Source of the DNA: Deltaproteobacteria bacterium HGW-Deltaproteobacteria-6
Lineage (GTDB): Bacteria; Desulfobacterota; Syntrophia; Syntrophales; Smithellaceae
DNA length: 64,000 nt
Direction: 5' to 3'
Assembly (NCBI GenBank): GCA_002840435.1
Contig: PHAT01000004.1
Span: 1 to 64,000, forward strand
A model generated the notes under the pieces. That model ran no database searches. It was not told the DNA's origin and worked only from the letters and a program-made list of their open reading frames with translations. How positions within the stretch are numbered: position 1 is the first letter of the stretch; each line of letters starts with the position of its first letter. Below are positions 53,337-63,271 of this stretch, piece after piece. The position numbers and the translations under genes are program-made.

Positions 53337-53575
53337 AGGAAAATAAAGCGGTCATCGATCGCAATGACCTATGCTCATCATCATTTGAAGCTTTACACTG
53401 ATCCATTCAGTGCTTTTTTGCCGATGACCAGACACCTCTCCTGAGAAACCAAAGAAAATCCGGATTGCGGAAAATGCCGGATAATGGTATTAGCCAGCAA
53501 CAAAATCATAAATCACCAGTACATAGAACTACCAGCCGTGTTGCCGACATTACTGAATCCGAGGGTGAGATGCCT

Positions 53576-55366
53576 ATGCGATCCGAACAAGAACGTGACC
53601 AGTGTATCGATGTGCTTATTGCGAAGGTTAAAAGTCTTGAAGATGAAATAGCAAAGTTAAAAAACGTCCCTCCTGCCATGCAAAGGATGCCGGCACAGCA
53701 AAATAAAGGGGATGATTCATCACGGGGCATTTTCATTCCCGAACCGGAATCCAAAAAAGAAACAAAAAAATCGATTGACCCTTCACTGGAAAACGTAATC
53801 GGCACACGCTGGATCGGCCGTATCGGGGTATTGGCAATTCTTTTCGGAATTGCCTTCTTTCTTAAATATTCATTTGACAATAAACTGATCGGCGAAACGG
53901 GTCGTGTCATTCTGGGGATCATTTGGGGGGCCGTGTTTATTGGCGCGGGGGAATATCTGCAAAAGAAGAAAAACCTCGGACTGTATGGACAGATGTTAAG
54001 CGGAGGCGGCCTGGCGGTGCTTTACCTTTCATTATACGCAGCCTTTGCTCTCTATCATCTGATCCCCGCACCACTCGCAATAGCCTGCATGCTGGCGGTT
54101 ACAACCACCGGGATGACGCTTTCCGTCCGATATTCGACTTTTTCCCTGGCCGCCATTGCCCTCACGGGCGGCTTTCTCACCCCGATCATGCTGTCCACCG
54201 GACAAAACCAGCCTTTTACGCTGTTCGGATACATTCTGCTTCTGGATGCGGGCACCCTGCTGCTCTCTCGTTTCCGTCCCTGGCCGTCACTGGCGGCAGC
54301 ATCCCTTTGCGGCACAGTATTGATTTATCTCGGCTGGCATGCGGAATATTACACGGATGCCCAACGCTTGCTTGCCTTTGGCGTTATAGCTGTTTTTTTC
54401 ATCTTCTATAATGGTTACATTCTGCTGGCCCGCCTTTATTCAAAAAATGATGCTTCCACCTTTGACCAATTCATTATTTTCGGCTCGGCAGCTTTTTTCT
54501 TTCTGGCTTTTTTCTTCCAATATCATTTTTTACTGGTCTGGCCGGTAAAGATTTTTACCTTAATCCTGGCCGCCATTGAGATTATCCTTGCCCTGATCAT
54601 CAGGCGAGGTGCCCCCGCAGCTCAAACAACCACAGTTGCCTATGCCATCGCTTCGGTGATCATGACCGTTGCCGCAACATTTATTATTCTTGAGCAACAC
54701 TGGATTATGCCCGCACTGGCAGCCGAGATGGCCGCTCTGGGATGGATCGGCCTCAAAATGGATTTGCCGATATTGAGGCGTGCGGCATATCTGATCGGTT
54801 TTGCAGTACTGTTCCGCTTCATGCAGGATGTCAGCATTCATTTTGAACCGTTCCAGAATTTCATGCCAATCCTGAATGGCCGATTTCTTGTTTGCGCGGC
54901 AGCGATAACGGGTTTTTATATTTTGATGTACGCCCTCTGGTATTATAAAGCCAAGCTCAACCGGGACGAAGAGCCCGTCCTGAAATGCGTTTTCATCATC
55001 ACTCAGGCCCTGTCGCTTGTCCTGTTGTCCGTCGAAGTCCACGATTTCTTCCGCTTCCAGTCTCCCCGGCATGTTCTGGACTGGGCGGACTCCCATTATG
55101 CCTATCAGCTTTCACTCTCCGTCCTCTGGGCGCTGTATGCTTCTATTTTGATCGGCGTGGGTATTTTTAAACAGCTGCGCGGAGCGCGCCTGCTGGGCAT
55201 CCTGCTGCTGGGCGCGACGGCGTTGAAAGTCTTCATGCTTGATCTTTCCTCACTCAGAACCTTCTATCGCATCATTTCATTTATTGTGCTGGGCCTGCTT
55301 TTGCTGATCGTTGCGTATGGCTATAATCGTTTCAAACATATTATTTTCGGAGAAGATGAATCATGA
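53576..55366 (+). CDS. DUF2339 polytopic membrane protein
   Basis: 596 residues with an N-terminal coiled coil (about 1-30, RDQCIDVLIAKVKSLEDEIA), a Pro/Lys-rich linker, and then some 14-16 TM helices. GTRWIGRIGVLAILFGIAFF, the first TM segment, is typical of DUF2339. The family is widespread, of unknown function, and usually paired with DUF3999, as here. I start at the ATG at 53576, behind GAGGG; the frame continues upstream to a TTG at 53465, with an ATG at 53474 as alternative. The stop overlaps the start of the DUF3999 gene by 4 bases. Confidence 0.85.
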   Translation: MRSEQERDQCIDVLIAKVKSLEDEIAKLKNVPPAMQRMPAQQNKGDDSSRGIFIPEPESKKETKKSIDPSLENVIGTRWIGRIGVLAILFGIAFFLKYSFDNKLIGETGRVILGIIWGAVFIGAGEYLQKKKNLGLYGQMLSGGGLAVLYLSLYAAFALYHLIPAPLAIACMLAVTTTGMTLSVRYSTFSLAAIALTGGFLTPIMLSTGQNQPFTLFGYILLLDAGTLLLSRFRPWPSLAAASLCGTVLIYLGWHAEYYTDAQRLLAFGVIAVFFIFYNGYILLARLYSKNDASTFDQFIIFGSAAFFFLAFFFQYHFLLVWPVKIFTLILAAIEIILALIIRRGAPAAQTTTVAYAIASVIMTVAATFIILEQHWIMPALAAEMAALGWIGLKMDLPILRRAAYLIGFAVLFRFMQDVSIHFEPFQNFMPILNGRFLVCAAAITGFYILMYALWYYKAKLNRDEEPVLKCVFIITQALSLVLLSVEVHDFFRFQSPRHVLDWADSHYAYQLSLSVLWALYASILIGVGIFKQLRGARLLGILLLGATALKVFMLDLSSLRTFYRIISFIVLGLLLLIVAYGYNRFKHIIFGEDES

Positions 55367-56634
55367 CGAGATTTTTTTCCTGCATTCTTTTTTGTATCGT
55401 TCTTGTTTTGCTTTCCGCAGCAACCGGATTCTGTGCTCCCTTTGATGAACGGCTCTGGGAAAAGTACGCCGAAATTCAGACGCCGCAGGACAATGGCACA
55501 GGCAGCCTGGTCAAACTTCATCTGTATCCGAATCTATTAGGTGACATGCCCGGTAAAACGGCTTTTGCCGATTTACGGGTGGTAACAAACCGGAAGGAGG
55601 ACGTTGCCTGGCAGATCGCGACCAGAAGGCCGGAAAAAATTCAGGAAGAAATACCCCACCGGATGCAGAATCTTTCGCTCACGGAAAAAGGTGAAACCTC
55701 ACTGGAACTGCTGATTGACAAACCAGCCACAAGCATAAATGCCGTGGACATCGTCACGCCCGACACCGACTTTGTCCGTCAGGTACAGGTGCTGGGCAGC
55801 GTTGATGGAAAGAAATGGAATGTTATTCGTAAAGACGGCATTATTTTTGATATTCCCAGGAGGGAAATGCTCCGGCATACCCGTATAACTTTTCCGCAAA
55901 CCAATTTTCATCAACTGATGCTTATAATTAATAACAATAATGGACAGCCCTTAACCATTGATGACGTCAAAGTGCTGCGCGAAACCGTTTCACGGGAGCA
56001 AATCTATGCTGTCCCCGGAAAAATCGAAAAGTCGGAGATCAATGCCTCCCGGAAGGAAAACAGCGCTATTGTCCGAATGAACACGATTTTTCCGATTGAT
56101 CGATTAATCATTACAACGCCGGAACGTAACTTTCAACGCACCGTAGATGTGCAGATCAAAAGGGAGACGGGCGAGTGGCAACACTGGGCACAGGGAACCA
56201 TCTACAGCTTCGATACACCCGCCATGCATGAATCGAAATTAGCCATAGACATTCCGGAAATTGCCGCTCAGGAATTTCGCCTGATTTTCAAAAACCTGGA
56301 CAGCCAGCCTCTCTCCGTTACCGGCGTATCCGGCAACGGCTATCAACGCCTGCTTGTTTTTAAGCAGTCTGATCAGAAAATGTATCTTTTCTGGGGCAAT
56401 CCGCTGGCCGGACGACCTCAGTATGATTTAGCCGGAATGGTTACAAAGCAGAATTTAGATGCGCTGCCGCTAGCCGCTCTCGGTAAAGCACACACCAACC
56501 TTGAATTTGCCGGGAACCGTGCAAGATTGCCTTTCACCGAACGTTACAAATATCTGCTCTATATTTTAGTGATCATGGGAATAGCCGGACTTATTTTTCT
56601 TCAATACCGTGTCTTCCGGCAGACGAAACCGTAA
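55363..56634 (+). CDS. DUF3999 exported, membrane-anchored protein
   Basis: 423 residues: signal peptide (about 1-24), a long periplasmic beta-rich part with two discoidin-like halves (for example VQVLGSVDGKKWNVIRKDGI and VDVQIKRETGEWQHWAQGTI), and one C-terminal TM helix (about 397-415) followed by a short basic tail. It fits DUF3999, the usual partner of DUF2339. Translational coupling through ATGA at the DUF2339 stop supports one complex, possibly one that binds or transports envelope carbohydrate; function is not established. Confidence 0.84.
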   Translation: MTRFFSCILFCIVLVLLSAATGFCAPFDERLWEKYAEIQTPQDNGTGSLVKLHLYPNLLGDMPGKTAFADLRVVTNRKEDVAWQIATRRPEKIQEEIPHRMQNLSLTEKGETSLELLIDKPATSINAVDIVTPDTDFVRQVQVLGSVDGKKWNVIRKDGIIFDIPRREMLRHTRITFPQTNFHQLMLIINNNNGQPLTIDDVKVLRETVSREQIYAVPGKIEKSEINASRKENSAIVRMNTIFPIDRLIITTPERNFQRTVDVQIKRETGEWQHWAQGTIYSFDTPAMHESKLAIDIPEIAAQEFRLIFKNLDSQPLSVTGVSGNGYQRLLVFKQSDQKMYLFWGNPLAGRPQYDLAGMVTKQNLDALPLAALGKAHTNLEFAGNRARLPFTERYKYLLYILVIMGIAGLIFLQYRVFRQTKP

Positions 56635-56639
56635 CTAAC

Positions 56640-56848
56640 GGATCATCTTCTACCGGGCAACAGCATCGCTTGCGGTACTCGCTTGGGGACATGCCCGATT
56701 CATGGACCTGCCCGGCCTGTGGCGTGGAAAAAGCGATAAGGTTCAAGACAGAAGACACAAAACTATACGCCTCGTCGTCTCCTCCTAGTCGTCGCGATAT
56801 CATCGTTGATTTAAAGTTGGTATCCGAGCCACAGTTCCAGGGTATTTG
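56640..56848 (+). pseudogene. Decayed C-terminal rubredoxin fragment
   Basis: After the DUF3999 stop the plus strand encodes IACGTRLGDMPDSWTCPACG followed by VEKAIRF. This matches [20 protein letters not shown] of the intact hrb gene at 53121-53180 closely, also at DNA level. Only the second iron knuckle is present and no start codon or upstream half exists. Beyond about 56745 the frame continues without similarity and stops near 56848. It is a remnant of a rubredoxin or hrb copy. Confidence 0.7.
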
Positions 56849-56963
56849 AGCGAAGGCATACCCCGGTTCACCTGCGTTCCTTTTTGCTTGCTTCACCAAA
56901 CAAAAGGGCGGGAAAATCCCGCCCCTGCATGCTACTCGTCAATGTTACCAGTCACTATTTCCC

Positions 56964-59453
56964 TTATTCTTGAACCTTGCTCCTTGAACCTTCGCCCTTC
57001 CCCCAAACCCTTCTCAGTCTGAGCGAATTGCTGACGACTGAAACGGAACTGAAGGCCATGGCGGCGGCGGCAAATTCCGGATTGAGCAGGATGCCGAAAA
57101 AGGGATAAAGCACACCCGCGGCAATCGGAATCCCGATGATGTTGTAGATAAACGCCCAGAAAAGATTCTGCCTGATGACCCGCATGGTGGCAAACGAAAG
57201 CGCTATCGCCTCCGGTACGGCCTTCAAATCATCGCGGATCAGGGTAATATCGGCGGCTTCAATTGCCACATCGGTTCCCGCGCCGATGGCTATGCCCACA
57301 TCGGCTGCCGCCAGCGCCGGGGCATCGTTGATGCCGTCGCCCACCATCGCCACGACTTCACCTTCCGCCTGCAATTTTCTGATTTCATCCGCTTTGCTTC
57401 CCGGCAACACCTCCGCCATCACCCTTTCAATGCCCAGTTGAGCGGCAATACTTGCGGCCGTGCCTTTATTATCTCCGGTCACCATTGCCACTTTCAAACC
57501 TCTGTGCTTCAGGCTTTTCACAGCCTGCCCGGCGGACGCTTTCGGCACATCGGCCAGCGCAATGAGGCCGATTATTTTTTTCTCCGATGCGACATAAACG
57601 ACGGTCTTCCCCTCACCTTCCAGTCCGGCCGCCGCACTGTCCGGGAGATCAATCGAAATCCCCTGATCGCTCATTAACAGCCGATTGCCGATCAAACAAA
57701 GCTTGCCGTCCACAAAACCTCTGGCCCCCATGCCGGAGAGCGCGAGAAATTGTTCCGCCGGACCCGATACGGTCTGACGGGTCTGCGCCCGCCGTAAAAT
57801 GGCCCGGGCCAGCGGATGCTCCGATGTTTTCTCCAGCGCGGCGGCCACGGCCAGCACAAAGCCTTCATCAAAGCCTGCGGCGGCGACAACATCGGTGACT
57901 TCCGGTTCGCCGCGCGTCAGCGTCCCGGTTTTATCAAAAACAATAACGGTGAGCTGATGGATTTTTTCGAGGGCTTCGCCGCCCTTGATCAAAATACCGC
58001 TTTGCGCGCCCAGACCCGTGCCGACCATAATGGCCGTCGGTGTGGCCAGCCCCAGCGCGCAGGGGCAGGCAATCACCAGCACCGAAACAAAATTGATTAA
58101 AGCGCGGCTGAATCCGGCATCGGCTGGAAGAAAATACCAGAGGGCAAATGTCACAAAAGCGATCACAAATACAATCGGCACAAAAATGGAGGCCACTTTG
58201 TCCGCCAGACGTTGAATCGGCGCTTTAGAGCCCTGCGCCTCTTCCACCATCCGGATAATATGGGCCAGCATGGTCTCCGAACCCACACCGGTTGCGCGAA
58301 ACGTAAAGCTGCCGGTTTTATTCATCGTGGCGGCAAATACCTTTTGACCGGTTTCTTTCGCGACCGGCATGCTTTCACCGGTCAGCATGGATTCATCGAG
58401 CGTTGATTGACCGGATAAAACCACGCCGTCTACGGGAACTTTCTCGCCCGGCTTAACCAGGACAATATCACCCATCTGCAACGCATCCACGGGAATCTCC
58501 ATTTCATCCCCGTCCCGCAAAACATGCGCGGTTTTAGGTTTGAGCCCCATGAGCTTCTTGATCGCGCCGGAGGTCTTGCCTTTGGCCCGGGCTTCCAAAA
58601 GCCTGCCCAGAAGAATCAGGGTGATAATCATGGCCGCGCCGTCATAATAGACGTGAGGCGCCACACCGGCGCTTTCGAAGAAATGCGGAAAAAAAGTTGC
58701 CGCCGCTGAATAGACATACGCTGATAAAGCTCCAACGGCGACGAGGGTATTCATATCCGATGTTTTTTGTTTTGCGGCTTTCCAAGCGCCGACAAAAAAA
58801 CGGCTCCCGACCCAGAACACGGCGGGTGCAGTCAAAACAAACATTGATAGAAGCATAACCTGATGGGGAATAAAATGCAGAAAACCAAACCAGTGCTGCA
58901 TGGAACCGAAGAAGATGATCACGCTCAATATCGCGCCGCAGACGACTTTTAAGGTCAGTTCCTTCAGTTCCCGTGCGCGGGCTTTCTCAATAGGATCATC
59001 AAAGGAATCTGTAAGTTCGCCCAGAAATTCATAACCCTGTTCCGTTACGGCCCGGGCCAGCGCCTGCACCCCCGCCCACCTTGCCTCATGAAGGACGGTG
59101 GCGCGCGCGGTCGCCAGGTTGACGTTGACATCCAGGACACCCTCAACTTCCCGGAGGGCATTTTCCACGCGCCTTACGCAGGCGGCGCAAGTCATGCCGC
59201 CGACTGAAATCGTTGTTTTTTGCTGCCGGAGGCCTGCGGTATCGACAAAAGCTTCATAACCCAGGTCCAGCACCTTGCGTTGCAGAGCAGCGGCGTCGGT
59301 AATATCTTTGTCATATTCCACCTGCGCTTTTTCCGTTGCAAAATTCACCACGGCGGAAAGGACACCGGGCATCTGGCGCAAGCCTTCCTCCACGCGCCTT
59401 ACACAGGTGGCGCAGGTCATTCCCTGAATATGCAGCTGGATTCTATCCGACAA
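56964..59453 (-). CDS. copA: Copper-exporting P1B-type ATPase
   Basis: 829 residues. Two N-terminal heavy-metal domains with GMTCATC (about residue 12) and GMTCAAC (about 86), eight TM helices with the metal-site motif [14 protein letters not shown] (about 469), phosphorylation motif DKTGTLTRG (about 506), the HP motif SEHPLARAI and [10 protein letters not shown] (about 709). CPC with two CxxC domains marks a Cu(I) exporter in the inner membrane. The last dozen residues are encoded by a heptamer repeat (56969-57003) and are probably not functional. It overlaps the upstream copZ gene by 11 bases. Confidence 0.95.
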   Translation of the reverse strand: MSDRIQLHIQGMTCATCVRRVEEGLRQMPGVLSAVVNFATEKAQVEYDKDITDAAALQRKVLDLGYEAFVDTAGLRQQKTTISVGGMTCAACVRRVENALREVEGVLDVNVNLATARATVLHEARWAGVQALARAVTEQGYEFLGELTDSFDDPIEKARARELKELTLKVVCGAILSVIIFFGSMQHWFGFLHFIPHQVMLLSMFVLTAPAVFWVGSRFFVGAWKAAKQKTSDMNTLVAVGALSAYVYSAAATFFPHFFESAGVAPHVYYDGAAMIITLILLGRLLEARAKGKTSGAIKKLMGLKPKTAHVLRDGDEMEIPVDALQMGDIVLVKPGEKVPVDGVVLSGQSTLDESMLTGESMPVAKETGQKVFAATMNKTGSFTFRATGVGSETMLAHIIRMVEEAQGSKAPIQRLADKVASIFVPIVFVIAFVTFALWYFLPADAGFSRALINFVSVLVIACPCALGLATPTAIMVGTGLGAQSGILIKGGEALEKIHQLTVIVFDKTGTLTRGEPEVTDVVAAAGFDEGFVLAVAAALEKTSEHPLARAILRRAQTRQTVSGPAEQFLALSGMGARGFVDGKLCLIGNRLLMSDQGISIDLPDSAAAGLEGEGKTVVYVASEKKIIGLIALADVPKASAGQAVKSLKHRGLKVAMVTGDNKGTAASIAAQLGIERVMAEVLPGSKADEIRKLQAEGEVVAMVGDGINDAPALAAADVGIAIGAGTDVAIEAADITLIRDDLKAVPEAIALSFATMRVIRQNLFWAFIYNIIGIPIAAGVLYPFFGILLNPEFAAAAMAFSSVSVVSNSLRLRRVWGKGEGSRSKVQE
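56969..57003 (-). repeat. Heptamer repeat inside the 3' end of copA
   Basis: Five consecutive heptamers of the pattern CTTNNNC on the plus strand: CTTGAAC, CTTGCTC, CTTGAAC, CTTCGCC, CTTCCCC. They encode the end of CopA on the minus strand. The first unit equals that at 45609. Confidence 0.7.
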
Positions 59454-59643
59454 CGTCGTAACCCGCTTTCTTTACCGCCTCGGCAACCACCTGCGCATCC
59501 ACCGGCTTTACTTCCTCGTAGGTTGCCACGCCTGTTTTCAAATCGACCCGAACATCTTTGATTCCGTCCAAGGCGCCAAGCGCCCGGGTAACCGCCATGA
59601 CACAATGCTGACAACTCATGCCTTTTATTTTGATGCTTTTCAT
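59443..59643 (-). CDS. copZ: Copper chaperone-like heavy-metal-associated domain protein
   Basis: 66 residues, a complete ferredoxin-like HMA domain with metal motif MSCQHC (about residue 9) and the usual GVxxVxVDLxTGxA strand (as [16 protein letters not shown]). Such proteins carry Cu(I) to CopA. AGGAGG lies 7 bases before the ATG. It is first in a two-gene operon with copA. Confidence 0.92.
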   Translation of the reverse strand: MKSIKIKGMSCQHCVMAVTRALGALDGIKDVRVDLKTGVATYEEVKPVDAQVVAEAVKKAGYDVVG

Positions 59644-59675
59644 GGATAGCCTCCTGTTGAAAATTATATTGCTTT

Positions 59676-59703
59676 AAGATAAGAGTCTTTTAATTAATTG
59701 CAA
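59676..59703 (-). promoter_or_regulatory. Candidate promoter of copZ-copA
   Basis: Minus strand: TTGCAA (59698-59703), 16-base spacer, TATCTT (59676-59681), 33 bases before the copZ start. A CueR-type promoter would have a 19-base spacer with a dyad, which is not seen, so regulation is by another factor or constitutive. Confidence 0.4.
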
Positions 59704-59730
59704 GTTTTAATTTTTTTTATGACATCGTAC

Positions 59731-59758
59731 TTGATAAAAAATAAATATTCTGTATGAT
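59731..59758 (+). promoter_or_regulatory. Candidate promoter of the MBL-fold gene
   Basis: TTGATA (59731-59736), 16-base spacer, TATGAT (59753-59758), leaving a very short leader of about 14 bases before the ATG at 59779 with its AGGGAGAG site. Confidence 0.55.
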
Positions 59759-59778
59759 TATCCTACAAAGGGAGAGCT

Positions 59779-60618
59779 ATGATCATACGCTGCTGGGGTG
59801 CTAGAGGATCCATACCTGTTTCCGGGAATAATTATTTGCGCTACGGCGGCAACACCACCTGTCTGGAAATCAGAAACAACCGTGATGATATTTTGCTGAT
59901 TGACGCCGGATCGGGAATCCGCGAAGCGGGCAATGCCTTCTTGGCGGAAAAACGCCGGGATTTAATTCTGCTCCTGACACACGCCCACTGGGACCATATC
60001 ACAGGATTCCCTTTTTTTAAGCCGCTTTACCGGCAGGATACCAATATTACCGTCTGGGGCTGCGCTTTCGCTCAGGACTCCATTAAGGAAATGCTGGCGC
60101 GCGTCATGTCCGCTCCCTACTTCCCGATTGACTATGATGCCATTCACGCCAATGTCTCTTATGCGAATATCTGTGGAGACACTTATCAGATGGGGGACAT
60201 GGCCATCTCGCCTATTGCGCTCTCCCATCCCAATCAGGGAAACGGTTATAAATTTTCAGAGGCCGGCAAAAACTTTATTTTTCTGACCGACAACGAACTG
60301 GGATTCCGGCATGAAGGCGGGCTTGCGTATGACGACTATCGTGAATTCTGCCAAGGCGCCGATCTGCTGATTCATGACGCCGAATACCGGGACGAAGAAT
60401 ACCCGAAGCGATGCGGCTGGGGGCATTCCACCATCGAGCAGGCGGTAAATCTCGCGCTGAACGCCGGCGTCAAGCAGCTGGGGCTTTTCCATCACAATCA
60501 GGACCGTTTCGATGCCGACATTGACGATATGGTCGCCGCATGCCGCCGCATCATCTCTGAAAAGAATTCTCCGCTGGAATGTTTTGCCGTCCATCAGGGA
60601 ATGGAACTGGCCCTGTAG
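59779..60618 (+). CDS. MBL-fold metallo-hydrolase
   Basis: 279 residues. Metal-binding motif THAHWDHITG (HxHxDH, about residue 73), an Asp in DLLIHDAEY (about 200) and His at WGHSTIEQA complete a two-metal site. The start RCWGARGSIPVSG and the GGNTTCLEI strand are typical of a subgroup of beta-lactamase-fold hydrolases related to phosphodiesterase PDE/RNase Z-like proteins, often called MBL-fold hydrolases with no known substrate. Cytoplasmic; no signal peptide. The next gene follows after 47 bases. Confidence 0.85.
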   Translation: MIIRCWGARGSIPVSGNNYLRYGGNTTCLEIRNNRDDILLIDAGSGIREAGNAFLAEKRRDLILLLTHAHWDHITGFPFFKPLYRQDTNITVWGCAFAQDSIKEMLARVMSAPYFPIDYDAIHANVSYANICGDTYQMGDMAISPIALSHPNQGNGYKFSEAGKNFIFLTDNELGFRHEGGLAYDDYREFCQGADLLIHDAEYRDEEYPKRCGWGHSTIEQAVNLALNAGVKQLGLFHHNQDRFDADIDDMVAACRRIISEKNSPLECFAVHQGMELAL

Positions 60619-60665
60619 CATTCGTCGCAAACCTTCTGACTGAAAGATTACCGGGAGAATACACC

Positions 60666-61058
60666 ATGCTGATCATTGTTCACCTGTCTCTGATGATCGC
60701 CGCTTTGTTGTGCGTCGCGGCGGGCATCGGCCTGGCCATGTTCGGGCGAAAAAAGAAATTCTGGTTGAAATGGCACAGACGCTTCAATACAGCCGGTTTT
60801 TGCCTGCTCGCCTCCGGCGCCGCGATGGCTTTCACCCATGTTGCGATATCCGGCGACGAGCATCTGGAGGGGCCTCATCAATGGATCGGCCTGATCACTT
60901 TCGTTCTGACTGCTGTGACGCTGTATCTCGGATTCTCCCTGTTGAAAACCGCAAACAAACCCGATGTCCGCATGGCGCACCGGTGGACGGGACGGATCTC
61001 CATGCTCGCCATGGGTACCGCGCTGGCTCTGGGTTTAAGAATGATCGGTGTCCTTTAA
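60666..61058 (+). CDS. Small four-TM membrane protein
   Basis: 130 residues with four TM helices (about 2-22, 40-58, 70-92 and 106-126). Histidines near helix ends (KWHRRFN, AFTHVAI, GPHQWIG, MAHRWTG) are spaced as in haem-binding cytochrome b561-like proteins, so haem binding is possible. I start it at the ATG at 60666 with GGGAG 8 bases upstream. It ends one base before the ATG I choose for the YgiQ gene. Function unknown. Confidence 0.75.
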   Translation: MLIIVHLSLMIAALLCVAAGIGLAMFGRKKKFWLKWHRRFNTAGFCLLASGAAMAFTHVAISGDEHLEGPHQWIGLITFVLTAVTLYLGFSLLKTANKPDVRMAHRWTGRISMLAMGTALALGLRMIGVL

Positions 61059-61059
61059 A

Positions 61060-62763
61060 ATGTTTCTTCCGACCACTCCTCAAGAATTAAAAAAAAGAGC
61101 CTGGAACGGGCTTGATGTCATTTTGGTCACAGGCGACGCCTATATCGACAGTCCCCATATCGGTGTGGCCGTCATCGGCCGGGTGTTGGCCAATGAGGGT
61201 TATCGCGTCGGGATTATCGCACAGCCGGATATCAAAAGCGCCGCCGATATCAGTCGGCTGGGTGAGCCGCGCCTCTTCTGGGGCATCACCGGCGGCTGCA
61301 TGGATTCCATGGTGGCCAATTACACGGCCGCAAAAAAAAGAAGGCATGAAGATGACCTGACCCCCGGCGGCAAGAACAACCGCCGTCCCGACCGGGCTTC
61401 CGTCGTCTATGCCAATCTCATCCGGCAATATTTTAAAAACACAAAACCCCTTGTTTTGGGAGGCATTGAGGCAAGCCTCCGCCGCATCGCCCATTATGAT
61501 TACTGGTCGGATGCCGTGCGCCGCTCGATTCTGTTTGACGCGCGCGCCGATATTCTGGCCTACGGCATGGCGGAGCGGGCCGTGGTTGAAATCGCCGGAA
61601 GGCTGGCGGCTGGAATGGATATCAGGAACATTCCAGGCACCTGCACGATTGAAAGCGAGCAGCCTGTGGGCTACCGGGAGCTTCCTTCCTTCGAAAATGC
61701 CGCCGCTTCTAAAAAAACATTCGCGGACATGTTTAATATTTTTGCCTCCAACAATGATCCGGTCACCGCTTGCGGCCTTTATCAGCAGCATGGCAACCGC
61801 TATCTGGCGCATCATCCGCCCGCCCGGCATCTTTCCGTCAGTGAACTGGACACGGTTTACGGCCTGAATTTTTCACGCAGCGTCCATCCCTTTTACCGGG
61901 CACAGGGCCACGTCCGCGCGATGGATACCATCGCTTTTTCTCTGACCACGCACCGGGGCTGCTTCGGCGAATGTCATTTCTGCTCCATCGCCCTGCACGA
62001 AGGCCGGACGATTCTCAGCCGCAGCGAAGCATCCATCATGGCTGAAGCCCGGAAAATAGCGGCGCTGCCTGATTTTAAAGGCTACCTTTTGGATGTGGGC
62101 GGAGCGACGGCCAACATGTATGGCATCGACTGCTCCCGCAAACAGGAGCGGGGCGCCTGTCCCGACAAACGATGCCTGTATCCTCAGGCCTGTCCCTCTC
62201 TGAAAGCCGATCACGGGAGACAAATTCATCTGTTGAAAAATCTTCGCACCATTGACGGCATCAAAAAAATATTTGTCGCGTCCGGCATCCGGCACGATCT
62301 GGTGCTGGCGGATAAAAGACATGGCGCGTCTTATCTGCGCGAGCTCACTAAACATCACATCTCCGGACAATTGAAGATCGCCCCGGAGCATGCCACACCC
62401 GCTGTGCTGGCGCTCATGGGCAAACCGAATCCACAGACGCTGGTCGGGTTTAAAAATCTTTTCGAAAAGATGAATGCGGAAGCGGGACTCAAACAATTTC
62501 TGACTTACTATTTTATCGCCGCTCATCCGGGCTGCACCGAAGAAGATATGCGGGACTTGAAATCCTTCGCCTCACGTGAACTACATACCACACCGCAGCA
62601 GGTGCAGATTTTCACGCCCCTTCCCTCCACCACCTCGGCGCTCATGTACTGGACGGGCATCAATCCGGCAACCGGCAAAAAGATTTATGTGGAAAAAGAC
62701 ACGGCAAAAAAGCAGCAGCAGAAGGATATTGCAACAGCAGGCGGGACAAGGCGCCACGCCTGA
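61060..62763 (+). CDS. ygiQ: YgiQ family radical SAM protein
   Basis: 567 residues. From its N-terminus MFLPTTPQELKKRAWNGLD, then VILVTGDAYIDSPHIGVAVI, it follows the YgiQ/UPF0313 family closely. Cluster motif CFGECHFCSI (CxxxCxxC, about residue 307), preceded by SLTTHRGC; it also has a Cys-rich stretch CSRKQERGACPDKRCLYPQA (about 355) and LKIAPEH. Function of the family is unknown. I start at the ATG at 61060, since the family begins there; a GTG at 61048 overlaps the preceding gene. Confidence 0.92.
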   Translation: MFLPTTPQELKKRAWNGLDVILVTGDAYIDSPHIGVAVIGRVLANEGYRVGIIAQPDIKSAADISRLGEPRLFWGITGGCMDSMVANYTAAKKRRHEDDLTPGGKNNRRPDRASVVYANLIRQYFKNTKPLVLGGIEASLRRIAHYDYWSDAVRRSILFDARADILAYGMAERAVVEIAGRLAAGMDIRNIPGTCTIESEQPVGYRELPSFENAAASKKTFADMFNIFASNNDPVTACGLYQQHGNRYLAHHPPARHLSVSELDTVYGLNFSRSVHPFYRAQGHVRAMDTIAFSLTTHRGCFGECHFCSIALHEGRTILSRSEASIMAEARKIAALPDFKGYLLDVGGATANMYGIDCSRKQERGACPDKRCLYPQACPSLKADHGRQIHLLKNLRTIDGIKKIFVASGIRHDLVLADKRHGASYLRELTKHHISGQLKIAPEHATPAVLALMGKPNPQTLVGFKNLFEKMNAEAGLKQFLTYYFIAAHPGCTEEDMRDLKSFASRELHTTPQQVQIFTPLPSTTSALMYWTGINPATGKKIYVEKDTAKKQQQKDIATAGGTRRHA

Positions 62764-62828
62764 GGCTGTCAGGTTGGCCGGGCGCACTGCACTTATTACG
62801 TTTCTGCTGATGGACTACAGCCTGTTCT

Positions 62829-63173
62829 TCACGCTCTTCCGTACTGATCTTCCAGCCGCTCGATATCATCTTCACCGAAGTACGTGCCTGTTTGCACCTC
62901 GATGATGACCAGATTTACGCTGGAAATATTTTCGAGGCGATGCGTCGCACCCTGCGGGATATCCACGGCGCAACCGGCGCGCAGCGTTTGCTCACGGCTG
63001 TCGATGATGGCGAGTCCTTCGCCGGCAATGCCATACCAGTGTTCGGAACGCAACCGATGGCGCTGCAGGCTTAATTTGCCGCCCGGCTCGACCACAATCC
63101 TTTTGACTTTATGATCCGGAGCGTCGGACAAGACCTGATAATAGCCCCAGGGACGTTTGTTGATGTTTTCCAT
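62829..63173 (-). CDS. Cupin, mannose-6-phosphate isomerase type II-like
   Basis: 114 residues. RPWGYYQVLSDAPDHKVKRI, VEPGGKLSLQRHRLRSEHWY and the GEGLAIID-like core match the C-terminal isomerase domain of bifunctional mannose-1-phosphate guanylyltransferase/phosphomannose isomerase. His residues in LQRHRLRSEHW and GATHRLEN bind the metal. Here it stands alone, without the nucleotidyltransferase. The likely start is the ATG at 63173 with GGGAG 6-7 bases upstream. It is divergent from the DUF45 gene. It may convert mannose 6-phosphate and fructose 6-phosphate, or act on another sugar. Confidence 0.85.
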   Translation of the reverse strand: MENINKRPWGYYQVLSDAPDHKVKRIVVEPGGKLSLQRHRLRSEHWYGIAGEGLAIIDSREQTLRAGCAVDIPQGATHRLENISSVNLVIIEVQTGTYFGEDDIERLEDQYGRA

Positions 63174-63271
63174 TGAACTCCCGCACAAATTTTAAACGAC
63201 CCTACCATATTTACAGGTTATTGAAAAGCCGTCCTTGTCCCCTTTTCCCGTCTCGCTTTTATGGAAATGAT

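Noticed and set aside
53465-53575. Longer N-terminus of the DUF2339 protein
   Set aside because: Polar, low-complexity text without family similarity; the ATG at 53576 has GAGGG and begins the expected coiled coil. Not fully excluded.
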